A stretch of 10,923 nucleotides of DNA from CBDTTW01 sp965363675 (GTDB lineage Bacteria > Bacteroidota > Rhodothermia > Rhodothermales > DASSAV01), in the NCBI GenBank assembly GCA_965363675.1, contig CBDTTW010000102.1, forward strand, positions 1-10,923, written 5' to 3'. Shown here in pieces: positions 1 through 7,172 of the stretch; position 1 is the stretch's first letter; each line of letters begins with the position of its first letter. The notes under the pieces are model-generated. The model ran no database searches. It was not told where the DNA came from and was given only the letters and a program-made list of their open reading frames with translations. Position numbers and translations under genes: made by a program.

Positions 1-864
1 GGCGTAGGTATCCAGGCCCGCCGCCGCGCCGCGCCGCCGGGCCGCCAGGCGGGCTACGGCGCCGAGCCCTACGCCCGACTCGAAGGCGCTGCTGAACACG
101 ACGGCGGCGCCCTCGGCGCGGGCCGCCTGCACCCACGCCTCGACGGCGGCGCCCAGGAGCGTCGGCTTGAGGACGAACGCCGCCGCGCCGAAGCCCGAGG
201 GCGCGCCGGGCGGGCGCTCGGCGAGCGACTCGTCGAGGGCGAGCGGCAGGCCCGTGCGGGCTGCAAGCGTCGGCAGGAGCGCCGGGTCCTGCAACGGCTC
301 TTCCACGAAGGCGATGCGCACGCCCTCAAGGCCCTGCGCGAACGCTTCGGCCTCGGCCAGCGTCCAGGCGCGGTTGGCGTCCAGGCGCAGCGCGATGCCC
401 GCGCCCGCCGCCCGGGCAAAGCGGCGCACCCGGTCGGCGGCGGCGGCGGGGTCGCCGGAGACCTTCAGCTTGGCCGTGGCGTAGCCCCCGGCGACGATGC
501 GCCGCGCCGCCGCCTCCGGCTCGGCCTCGGGCGTGACGAGCGCCGCCACGGCGAGCGGGGCGGACGGCTCGGGGCGGCCTTCGAGGCGTTCGCGCGCGGT
601 CGCCAGGGCGAAGGCCGCCGAAGGCAGGCAGGGCGAGGTCTCCGGCGCGGCAAGGCAGCGCCGCAGCTCGGCCTCGGCCTCGTCCAGGCGCTCGCGGCTG
701 AAGCCGGGCAGCGGGGCCGCCTCGCCCCATCCTTCGCGGCCGTCCCCGGCGCGCAGGCGCACCAGCAGCCCTCGGCGCACGCGCACGACCGTCCCGCCGA
801 GCGGCAGCGGCGGGTCGAGCGGCAAGGCGTAGCGGTACAGCGCCGCCGAAAGCGGGGACGCCAT
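1..864 (-). CDS. menC: o-succinylbenzoate synthase MenC (3' end cut by window edge)
   Basis: An enolase-superfamily enzyme that dehydrates SHCHC to o-succinylbenzoate in cytosolic menaquinone synthesis. The frame is open for 288 codons from the ATG at 864-862 to the left edge. The N-terminal capping domain spans about residues 1-100, and the barrel follows. The visible signature is complete: a KLK motif with the catalytic Lys at 134, metal ligands D162 (DAN), E188 (VEEP) and D211 (LALDES), and the second catalytic Lys at 233 (LKP). The spacings E188-D211 (23) and D211-K233 (22) match E. coli MenC. Family members are usually about 320-370 residues, so only the last barrel strands are missing. 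The ATG overlaps the menA stop by one base (TGATG), indicating translational coupling. Promiscuous racemases of this family are the main alternative, but the operon makes MenC near certain. Confidence 0.95.
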   Translation of the reverse strand, partial: MASPLSAALYRYALPLDPPLPLGGTVVRVRRGLLVRLRAGDGREGWGEAAPLPGFSRERLDEAEAELRRCLAAPETSPCLPSAAFALATARERLEGRPEPSAPLAVAALVTPEAEPEAAARRIVAGGYATAKLKVSGDPAAAADRVRRFARAAGAGIALRLDANRAWTLAEAEAFAQGLEGVRIAFVEEPLQDPALLPTLAARTGLPLALDESLAERPPGAPSGFGAAAFVLKPTLLGAAVEAWVQAARAEGAAVVFSSAFESGVGLGAVARLAARRRGAAAGLDTYA

Positions 865-1787
865 CAGTTCAGCCAGCCGATGGTGAAGATGAGGGCGTAG
901 GCCAGCAGCAGGCGCGCCGTCAGGCCGAGCACCGGGTTCAGGCGCGCCGCGCTCGTGCATTCGCGAAGCGTTCGGTAGGCCAGGGCGCCCGGCACGACGA
1001 TGACGAGGCAGAGCAGCACCGCCCGATGCCCTCCCGGCATTAGGCCGAGGTACGCCGCCACGCCCGCCGCTCCGAAGATGCACCCAAGGTACAGGGCGCA
1101 CCCCACCTGCCGCCCCAGCCGCACGACGAGCGTGCGCTTGCCGGCGGCGCGGTCCTCGTCCACGTCGCGGATATTGTTTGCAAGCAGAATCGCCACGGCG
1201 AGCAGCCCGGCGCCCAGCCCGGCGATGGCCGCCAGCGGCTCGACGCGCAGCGCCTGCACGTAGTACGCCCCGGCGACGGCCACCGGCCCGAAGAACACGA
1301 GCACGAAGGCGTCGGCGAGGCCGGTGTAGGCCAACGCGTAGCGCCCGGAGGTATAGGCGATGCCGCTGGCGATGGCCGTCAGGCCGAGCGCGAGCACCGG
1401 CCAGCCGCCCCGGTAGACGAGGTAGAGGCCCACCAGAAAGCCCACCCCCAGCACGATGGCCGTGGCGCGCTGCATCTCGGCGGGCGTCGTCAGGCCGGCT
1501 TGGGTGGCGCGCAGCGGCCCCTTGCGCGCCTCGGTGTCGGCCCCGCGCGCGAAGTCGGCGTAGTCGTTGTTGAAGTTCGTGCCGATCTGGATGAGCAGCG
1601 CCGAGACGAGGGCGGCCAGGGCCGAGGGCAGGTGCAGCACGCCTGCCTCCAGCGCCATTGCCGTGCCCATGATGACGGGCGCGGCGGCGGCGGCGAGGGT
1701 TTTCGGGCGCGCGGCCGTCACCCAGCGGCCCCAGCGGCCGGGCGGAGGCACGGTGAGCGGCGGCGGTTTCGGGCGGGCGGGCGGCAT
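864..1787 (-). CDS. menA: 1,4-dihydroxy-2-naphthoate polyprenyltransferase MenA
   Basis: An integral membrane UbiA-family prenyltransferase. It attaches the polyprenyl chain to DHNA with loss of CO2, giving demethylmenaquinone. At 307 residues it has the usual family length. Two Asp-rich motifs bind the prenyl diphosphate and Mg2+: NNDYADFARGADT at about residues 73-85 followed by RKGPLRA, and NNIRDVDEDRAAGKRTL at about 204-220. Several hydrophobic segments alternate around them (roughly 50-70, 110-128, 131-146, 158-178, 186-203, 229-249, 257-270, 288-304). The start chosen is the Met at 1787, just past the menB stop; reading further upstream only covers menB in another frame. The first 20 residues are Pro-rich and unconserved in look. 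It lies 14 nt downstream of menB and overlaps menC. Confidence 0.96.
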   Translation of the reverse strand: MPPARPKPPPLTVPPPGRWGRWVTAARPKTLAAAAAPVIMGTAMALEAGVLHLPSALAALVSALLIQIGTNFNNDYADFARGADTEARKGPLRATQAGLTTPAEMQRATAIVLGVGFLVGLYLVYRGGWPVLALGLTAIASGIAYTSGRYALAYTGLADAFVLVFFGPVAVAGAYYVQALRVEPLAAIAGLGAGLLAVAILLANNIRDVDEDRAAGKRTLVVRLGRQVGCALYLGCIFGAAGVAAYLGLMPGGHRAVLLCLVIVVPGALAYRTLRECTSAARLNPVLGLTARLLLAYALIFTIGWLN

Positions 1788-1801
1788 GGGCGGCGGAGGG
1801 G

Positions 1802-2626
1802 TCAGGGGCGGTAGGGAAACTTCGAGTACTCGGGCTTGCGCTTTTCGAGATACGCCTTCTTGCCCTCCTGCCCCTCCTCGGTCATGTAGAACAGAAGAGT
1901 GGCGTTGCCCGCCAGCTCCTGAAGCCCGGCCTGGCCGTCGCAGTCCGCGTTGAGGGCCGCCTTGAGGCAGCGGATCGCCAGTTGCGAGTTGGCGAGGATT
2001 TCGCGGCACCACTGAAGGGTCTCCTCCTCCAGCCGTTCGAGCGGCACGACCGTGTTGACCAGGCCCATCTCCAGCGCCTGCTGCGCATTGTAGGGGCGGC
2101 ACAGAAACCAGATCTCACGCGCCTTCTTCTGCCCGACGATGCGCGCCAGGTACGAGGCGCCGTAGCCGCCGTCGAAGGAGCCCACGCGCGGGCCGGTTTG
2201 CATGAAGCGGGCGTTTTCGGCGGCGATGGTCAGGTCGCACAGCACATGCAGCACATGGCCGCCGCCGACGGCCCAGCCGGCCACCATGGCGACGACGGGC
2301 TTGGGGCAGGTGCGGATCTGGCGCTGGAAGTCGAGCACGTTCAGACGCTCGATGCCCCCTGCCTCGTCGCGGTAGCCGGCCTCGCCGCGAATGCGCTGGT
2401 CGCCGCCGGAGCAAAACGCCTCCGGCCCCTCCCCCGTCAGGATGACGACGCCGATCTGCTGGTCGTCGCGGGCGTCGTTGAGCGCGTGGGACATCTCCTG
2501 CACCGTGAGGGGGCGGAAGGCGTTGCGCACCTCGGGGCGGTTGATGGTGATTTTGGCGATGCCTTCGGCTTTGTGGTACCGGATGTCGGTGTAGGCGCCG
2601 GCTTCCTGCCAGTCGATAGAGGCCAT
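1802..2626 (-). CDS. menB: 1,4-dihydroxy-2-naphthoyl-CoA synthase MenB
   Basis: A crotonase-fold enzyme that performs the intramolecular Claisen condensation of o-succinylbenzoyl-CoA to DHNA-CoA. At 274 residues it is a normal length and very close to the E. coli protein through its C-terminal half. The oxyanion-hole region is CSGGDQ (72-77) and GWAVGGGH (118-125). D152 in GSFDGG and Y247 in FYMTEEG correspond to the catalytic Asp163 and Tyr258 of E. coli. Q143, G145 and W173 correspond to Q154, G156 and W184, the bicarbonate site of type I MenB, so this should be a bicarbonate-dependent form. The start is the Met at 2626, eight bases after the menH stop. The frame remains open upstream over menH but that extension has no crotonase character. 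Confidence 0.97.
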   Translation of the reverse strand: MASIDWQEAGAYTDIRYHKAEGIAKITINRPEVRNAFRPLTVQEMSHALNDARDDQQIGVVILTGEGPEAFCSGGDQRIRGEAGYRDEAGGIERLNVLDFQRQIRTCPKPVVAMVAGWAVGGGHVLHVLCDLTIAAENARFMQTGPRVGSFDGGYGASYLARIVGQKKAREIWFLCRPYNAQQALEMGLVNTVVPLERLEEETLQWCREILANSQLAIRCLKAALNADCDGQAGLQELAGNATLLFYMTEEGQEGKKAYLEKRKPEYSKFPYRP

Positions 2627-2634
2627 ACGGGCGT

Positions 2635-3420
2635 TCAGAGGTTGAGGTTGAGAAAATCGAGGAGCAGCCGGGCAAACGGCTCGGGCTGCTCGGCGTGGAC
2701 GTTGTGGCCGCAGTTGGGCAGGACGGCGGCGCGGATACGGTCGGAGCGGGCGGCCATGCGCTGGGCGATCTCGGCGTACTTGCCGTCGAGCGCCCCGGCG
2801 ACGGCGAGCACCGGGAAGGGAGGGGCGTCCAGGGCGGCCCATAGGCAGGGCTGCACCCCCGTGCTGAAGCCGCGCAGCGCGCGCGCCAGCTCGGCGGCAT
2901 CGCCGCGGCGGCGGCGGGCCAGCAGGGCCTCCAGGCGCTCGGGGTCGGCGGCAAGGCCCGCGAAAAGAGGCTGCCGGTACCAGGCGTCTACGAACGCGGC
3001 CGCGCCCTGCGCCTCTAGTTGCTGCGCCAGGCGCTCGTCGGCGCGCGCGCGCGCCGCCGCCTCGGCGGCGTCCTCGTAGCCGGGCGCGCACGACTCGGCC
3101 AGGAGCGCCCGGCAGCCGCCGCCGGCGAGGGCGTGGTGCAGCGCGAGGCGCCCGCCCATGGAGTAACCCACGAGCGCATATCGCCCGACGCCCAGGCGGC
3201 GCAACTGCTCGGAGAGCAGCGCCGAGAATCCGGCGAAGCCGTAGGCCGCCGCCGGCAGCCCCACCGAGCGCCCATGCCCCGGCGCATCGAAGGCGAGCGC
3301 GTAGTACTGCTCGGCGAGCGCCTCGGCGGTGGGCTCCCAGTCGGCGGCGGCCCCCAGGAAGCCGTGCAAAAGCACCACCGCCGGAGCGTCGGGGTTGCCG
3401 TACGATTGGTAGTGAAGCAT
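2635..3420 (-). CDS. menH: 2-succinyl-6-hydroxy-2,4-cyclohexadiene-1-carboxylate synthase MenH
   Basis: An alpha/beta-hydrolase-fold lyase that removes pyruvate from SEPHCHC to give SHCHC, the MenC substrate. It has 261 residues. The oxyanion segment is LLHGFLG (17-23), the nucleophile elbow GYSMGG with S87, the acid D212 in GALDGKY, and H239 in CGHNVHAEQP. The GHNVHxEQP ending and the men operon separate MenH from generic hydrolases. It is the first gene of the leftward operon, with the divergent hydrolase gene beginning 152 nt upstream. The ATG is at 3420-3418, preceded only by a GGGCGG-rich stretch and no clear Shine-Dalgarno. menF and menD, which often precede menH, are not here. Confidence 0.92.
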   Translation of the reverse strand: MLHYQSYGNPDAPAVVLLHGFLGAAADWEPTAEALAEQYYALAFDAPGHGRSVGLPAAAYGFAGFSALLSEQLRRLGVGRYALVGYSMGGRLALHHALAGGGCRALLAESCAPGYEDAAEAAARARADERLAQQLEAQGAAAFVDAWYRQPLFAGLAADPERLEALLARRRRGDAAELARALRGFSTGVQPCLWAALDAPPFPVLAVAGALDGKYAEIAQRMAARSDRIRAAVLPNCGHNVHAEQPEPFARLLLDFLNLNL

Positions 3421-3572
3421 CCGCCGCCGCCCGGAAGATCAGGTTGTTGAAAAACGTGGATATTCGCCGATACGCTCGTTGTCCGGATAAACAAGCGGGG
3501 CGCTTCCGCGTAGGGTACTCTAGAGGAAGCGGCCCCGCCGGAGCAGGCGGCCTGCACGCCCCATTTGCGCCC
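3421..3572. promoter_or_regulatory. Divergent intergenic region between menH and the alpha/beta hydrolase, with an inverted repeat
   Basis: This 152-nt spacer must carry the start signals for both divergent genes. A perfect 7-bp inverted repeat, CGCTTCC (3501-3507) and GGAAGCG (3525-3531), is separated by 17 nt. Its spacer ends in a CTCTAGAG palindrome at 3518-3525 that runs into the right arm. This has the look of an operator. AT-richer sequence around 3444-3500 includes TTGTTG on the plus strand (3444-3449) and TTGTTT on the minus strand, possible -33/-35 elements. I see no convincing -7 (TAnnTTTG) or -10 match for either direction. Promoter positions are therefore not assigned; the regulatory role is inferred from position and symmetry. 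Confidence 0.4.
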
Positions 3573-4361
3573 ATGTTACATCACCGCACCTATACTTGTT
3601 CTCCCGAAGCCGACTGGGTCGTGTTCGTACACGGCGCCGGGGGCAGCTCGTCGATCTGGTTCCGGCAGCTCCGCGCCTTTCAGGCGCATTTCAACGTGCT
3701 CATGGTGGACTTGCGCGGGCACGGCGGCTCGGCCGCGCTGACGGCGGCGCGCGAGCAGGGGGCGTACTCGTTCGAGCAGGTGAGCCGCGACATTGTGGAG
3801 GTGATGGATCATCTCGGCATCGGGCGGGCGCACTTCGTCGGCATCTCGCTAGGTTCGGTGCTGATCCGCACCCTGGCCGAGCTGGCGCCCGACCGGGTGC
3901 AGTCGGTCGTGCTCGGCGGGGCGATCACGCGGCTGAACCGGCGGTCGCGGTTTCTGGTGGCGGCGGGCAACCTGTTCAAGCGGGTCGTGCCGTTCATGTG
4001 GCTCTACCGGCTTTTCGCGTGGGTCATCATGCCGCGCCGCAGCAACCGCGAGGCGCGCAACCTGTTCATCTCGGAGGCGCGCAAGCTCTGCCGCAAGGAG
4101 TTTCTGCGCTGGTTCCGGCTGACCTGGAAGGTCAACCCCCTGCTGCGCCTGTTCGAGGAGAAGGAGCTGCCCATGCCGACGCTCTACATCATGGGCGAGG
4201 ACGATTACATGTTCCTGCCGGCGGTGCAGGCGCTCCTGCGCAAACACCGCAACAGCCTGCTCGAAATCGTGCGCGACTCGGGGCACGTGGTCAACGTCGA
4301 GCAGCCGGCGCACTTCAACCATGCGGCGCTCCGATTCTTGCAGCAACATTCCGTGCGGTAG
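3573..4361 (+). CDS. Alpha/beta hydrolase
   Basis: A 262-residue soluble alpha/beta-hydrolase-fold protein of unknown substrate. Visible features are the HG oxyanion segment VVFVHGAGGSSS (16-27), the DLRGHGGS turn (46-53), the nucleophile elbow GISLGS with S92, a likely acid at D210 or D211 in GEDDYMF, and H238 in SGHVVNVEQP. The lid region (about 120-190) is basic and aromatic-rich (LFKRVVPFMWLYRLFAWV), suggesting a hydrophobic substrate or membrane contact. No signal peptide is seen. The Met at 3573 is chosen because the fold starts immediately after it; an upstream in-frame Met at 3444 would add 43 residues with no fold character, inside the divergent spacer. It may be cotranscribed with the reductase 87 nt downstream. 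The superfamily assignment is secure, the reaction unknown. Confidence 0.88.
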   Translation: MLHHRTYTCSPEADWVVFVHGAGGSSSIWFRQLRAFQAHFNVLMVDLRGHGGSAALTAAREQGAYSFEQVSRDIVEVMDHLGIGRAHFVGISLGSVLIRTLAELAPDRVQSVVLGGAITRLNRRSRFLVAAGNLFKRVVPFMWLYRLFAWVIMPRRSNREARNLFISEARKLCRKEFLRWFRLTWKVNPLLRLFEEKELPMPTLYIMGEDDYMFLPAVQALLRKHRNSLLEIVRDSGHVVNVEQPAHFNHAALRFLQQHSVR

Positions 4362-4448
4362 GGCTTCCAAATTCGCGCGCGCTGCACGCGCAAACCGGGC
4401 GCGGCGGCGTAGATTGAGGCGACTGTGCAACCAGATCGCTTTCGCGCC

Positions 4449-5849
4449 ATGGCCTCCGTAGGAACCCCCGAACAACCGCTCCGCGTCGCCGTCATCGGCG
4501 CCGGCCCCACCGGCTTTTACGCCGCCGACCACCTGCTCCGGCAGAAGGACGTGTCGGTGTCGGTAGACCTGTACGACCGCTTGCCGACGCCGTTCGGGCT
4601 CGTGCGCGGCGGCGTGGCCCCCGACCACCAAAAGATCAAGTCGGTGACGCGCGTCTTCGACAAGGTGGCGGCCAACCCGGCCTTCCGGTTCTTCGGGCAC
4701 GTCGAGGTGGGCAAGGATGTGACCGTGGAGGAACTGCAAGCGTACTACCACCAGATTTTCTTCGCCACCGGCGCCCAGGCCGACCGCAGCATGGGCATCC
4801 CCGGCGAGGACCTGGCCGGCAGCCACTCGGCCACCGAGTTCGTGGCGTGGTACAACGGCCACCCGGACTACTGCCACTTGCAGTTCGACCTGTCGCAGGA
4901 GCGCGTAGCGGTGGTGGGCGTGGGCAACGTCGCCATTGACGTGGCGCGCATCCTGTGCCGCACGCCCGAGGAGCTGATGGCGACGGACATTGCGGACTAC
5001 GCCCTGGAGGCGCTCCGCCACAGCCGGGTGCGCGAGGTGTACGTGCTCGGGCGGCGCGGCCCGGCCCAGGCCGCCTTCACGACGCCGGAGGTGCGCGAAC
5101 TCGGGGAGATGGCCGGCGCCGAGGTCGTGGCGCTCCCGGAGGAAGTGGCGCTCGATCCGCTCTCGGCGGCGGCCCTGGCCGCGCAGCCGGACAAGAGCAT
5201 CCAGAAGAACATCGAGATTCTGCAAGGCTACGCGCAGCGCCCGCCGGGGGACAAGCCGCGCACGCTGATCTTCCGGTTCCTGGTCTCCCCCACCGAGATT
5301 CTCGACGACGGCGCAGGCCGGGTCGGGGGCGTGCGCATCGTCTCGAACGAGCTGTACGCCGACGAGCGCGGCGGCTTGCGGCCGCGCGCCACCGACCGCA
5401 CGGAGGTGTTGCCGGTGGGCCTGGTGTTCCGTTCGGTGGGCTACCGGGGCGTGCCCGTACCGGGGGCGCCGTTCGACGAGCGCTCGTGCACGATCGCGCA
5501 CACAGGGGGGCGCGTCGTAGACCCGGCCACGCGCGCGCCGATCATGGGTTTGTATACGGGCGGCTGGATCAAGCGCGGCCCCTCGGGCGTCATCGGCACC
5601 AACAAGCCGTGCGCCGTCGAGACGGCCGAGGCCATGCTGGCCGATTTGGCCGCCGGGCGCCTCGCCGCGCCGGCCCACCCCTCGCCCGAGGCGGCCGAGC
5701 GCTTCATCCGCTCCCGGCAGCCGCACTACTTCACCTACGCCGACTGGCAGAAGCTCGACCAGCACGAGGTCAGCCGAGGCGCCGAGGCGGGGCGCCCGCG
5801 CGTCAAGCTGACGCGCATCCTCGACATGGTGAAGGCGCTCGGGCGGTAG
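4449..5849 (+). CDS. Ferredoxin/flavodoxin-NADP+ reductase, adrenodoxin-reductase (FprA) type
   Basis: A 466-residue FAD enzyme passing electrons between NADP(H) and a ferredoxin, cytosolic. Length matches mycobacterial FprA and mitochondrial adrenodoxin reductase. The FAD-binding fingerprint is VIGAGPTGFYAADHLL (15-30), followed by TPFGLVRGGVAPDHQ (47-61). NADP binding is shown by VVGVGNVAIDVARIL (155-169) and GRRGPAQAAFTTPEVREL (201-218). The C-terminal FAD motif is GGWIKRGPSGVIGTNK (371-386). No ferredoxin gene lies nearby, so the partner is unknown. The ATG at 4449 fits the short N-terminus of the family. An in-frame GTG at 4425 adds eight residues and has a GAGG at 4416-4419, five bases upstream, so it is a real alternative start. 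Confidence 0.95.
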   Translation: MASVGTPEQPLRVAVIGAGPTGFYAADHLLRQKDVSVSVDLYDRLPTPFGLVRGGVAPDHQKIKSVTRVFDKVAANPAFRFFGHVEVGKDVTVEELQAYYHQIFFATGAQADRSMGIPGEDLAGSHSATEFVAWYNGHPDYCHLQFDLSQERVAVVGVGNVAIDVARILCRTPEELMATDIADYALEALRHSRVREVYVLGRRGPAQAAFTTPEVRELGEMAGAEVVALPEEVALDPLSAAALAAQPDKSIQKNIEILQGYAQRPPGDKPRTLIFRFLVSPTEILDDGAGRVGGVRIVSNELYADERGGLRPRATDRTEVLPVGLVFRSVGYRGVPVPGAPFDERSCTIAHTGGRVVDPATRAPIMGLYTGGWIKRGPSGVIGTNKPCAVETAEAMLADLAAGRLAAPAHPSPEAAERFIRSRQPHYFTYADWQKLDQHEVSRGAEAGRPRVKLTRILDMVKALGR

Positions 5850-5851
5850 CG

Positions 5852-5878
5852 TTGCCCGAGGGAGTGTATCTATATTTA
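5852..5878 (+). promoter_or_regulatory. Possible Bacteroidota-type promoter of the methyltransferase gene
   Basis: TATATTTA at 5871-5878 matches the Bacteroidota -7 consensus TAnnTTTG at seven of eight positions. A TTG at 5852-5854 lies 16 nt upstream, a little closer than the usual -33 spacing. The element is 28 nt before the GTG start at 5907, leaving room for a short leader with a GGGGGA Shine-Dalgarno-like run at about 5896-5901. It lies just after the reductase stop, so the methyltransferase may be expressed separately from the upstream gene. The call rests on motif and position only. Confidence 0.4.
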
Positions 5879-5906
5879 GCCGCTTACTTCAACCCGGGGG
5901 ACCATC

Positions 5907-7151
5907 GTGCTCAAACCTGATACGCTGCTGCACCTTTCCCCGGAGGCCGTCATCCGGGAAGCCCACGCAAGCCGCCTGTATATCGAGATCGGCGGAAACG
6001 GATTTCGGTACGGGCAAAACGCGCTTGCCATCCTCTCGGCGTTCCACCTTCCCAAACGCTTCGACGAAGGGCTGAAAGCGCTGCTGGGGGCAGACCAGGG
6101 GCGCCTGCACCGCATGCAGCTTTCCTCGGCCATCCTGCACATGGCCGAGCAGGGCATCCTGCTGCCCGGCGAACGCCCCGAGCCTCTGGCGCCGCGCATC
6201 CAGGATCGCAGCTCGTACAACCAGCCTCACCTCAACAACGCCATGATGCGCGACGCGGCGCGCATGCGCACGATGCTGGCGGCCGTCCGGCAGACGGTGC
6301 GGCCGGGGGATGTGGTGGTGGAGATCGGCACGGGCATCGGCATCAACGCCATCGAGGCGGTGCGGGCCGGGGCGGAGCACGTCTACGCCATCGAGCTGGC
6401 CGACGTGGGGCAGGTGGCGCCGATCATCTTCCATCAGAACGACGTGGCCGACCGGATCACGTATCTACACGGCGACGCGCAGAAGGTCAACCTGCCCGAG
6501 CGCGCGCGCGTGCTGATCTGCGACGTGTCGAGCTGGAATCCGATGGACAAATCGGCGTTCGTGATCGCGCGCAGCGGCTACCGGCTGCTGCAAGAAAACC
6601 CGGTGACGATCCCGGGCAGGATGCAGGTCTATGCCGTGCCCGTAGAAATGCCGGAAGAGAAGGCCGCCATGCACCTGTTCACCCGGCCGCATCTGGACGC
6701 CTGGAAGGCGGCGTACGGCATGGACTTCAGCGCGCTCGAAGCATTCAACCACCGCCGCCGCCTCATCACCAGCGTACAGGCGCCGGAGGTCAAGGGCTGG
6801 AGGCCGCTGGCCGAGCCTACGCTCATCGGCACGTTCGACGTGGGCAAGCGGCAGATCCCGCCGGACGAGGCCTTCTTCACGGCGCGCGCCACACGCAGCG
6901 GCCGGCTCACGGGCATCCTGCTTTACCTGCGGGTGTTCTACGGCGCGGACCTTGTCGTGGACAACTATCCCTTCGATACGGACCGGCCGATTGTGTGGCA
7001 CAGCCCGGTTTTCTTGGACCTGGAGCCTGCCGCGATTGCCGAGGGCGATGCCATCGGCATGCGCTACCGCTATTTCGACGACGGCCGGGATACGTTCATC
7101 CGAGGAGAGCGCTCGAAGAACGGGTTCTACATCGAGTACGTGCGGCCCTGA
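5907..7151 (+). CDS. PRMT-fold SAM methyltransferase with N-terminal PqqD/RRE-like domain
   Basis: A 414-residue predicted cytosolic SAM-dependent methyltransferase of unknown substrate. Residues about 9-87 resemble the PqqD/RRE winged helix that binds RiPP leader peptides: a start like LSPEAVIRE, a short beta hairpin (RLYIEIGGNGFRYG), then helices ending MAEQGILLPGE. Residues 109-128 (HLNNAMMRDAARMRTMLAAV) match the PRMT HxxMLxDxxR helix. Motif I is VVVEIGTGIGINA (136-148), post-I VYAIE (159-163), and GD at 189-190 begins motif II. The C-terminal part (about 335-414) resembles the PRMT beta barrel, with WHSPVFLDLEP (364-374) at the THW-loop position. The double-E loop (SEWMG...E) is replaced by CDVSSWNPMDKSA (205-217), so canonical arginine methylation is doubtful. 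It starts at GTG 5907 behind GGGGGA. The methyltransferase fold is secure; the RRE call is by pattern. Confidence 0.78.
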   Translation: MLKPDTLLHLSPEAVIREAHASRLYIEIGGNGFRYGQNALAILSAFHLPKRFDEGLKALLGADQGRLHRMQLSSAILHMAEQGILLPGERPEPLAPRIQDRSSYNQPHLNNAMMRDAARMRTMLAAVRQTVRPGDVVVEIGTGIGINAIEAVRAGAEHVYAIELADVGQVAPIIFHQNDVADRITYLHGDAQKVNLPERARVLICDVSSWNPMDKSAFVIARSGYRLLQENPVTIPGRMQVYAVPVEMPEEKAAMHLFTRPHLDAWKAAYGMDFSALEAFNHRRRLITSVQAPEVKGWRPLAEPTLIGTFDVGKRQIPPDEAFFTARATRSGRLTGILLYLRVFYGADLVVDNYPFDTDRPIVWHSPVFLDLEPAAIAEGDAIGMRYRYFDDGRDTFIRGERSKNGFYIEYVRP

Positions 7152-7172
7152 GCGTGGAGCGGCGAGAAAAGC

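Noticed and set aside
864..2102. menA extended upstream to 2102
   Set aside because: The extra 105 residues are menB read in another frame; MenA homology starts after the Met at 1787.
1802..3574. A single 590-codon menB fusion reaching upstream over menH
   Set aside because: The extension is an Arg/Ala-rich shadow of menH and the divergent spacer; MenB begins at 2626, just after the menH stop.
3849..5765. 638-codon frame on the minus strand opposite the hydrolase and reductase
   Set aside because: It is antisense to two well-supported genes and its protein shows only His/Arg/Val-rich composition, with no recognisable motif.
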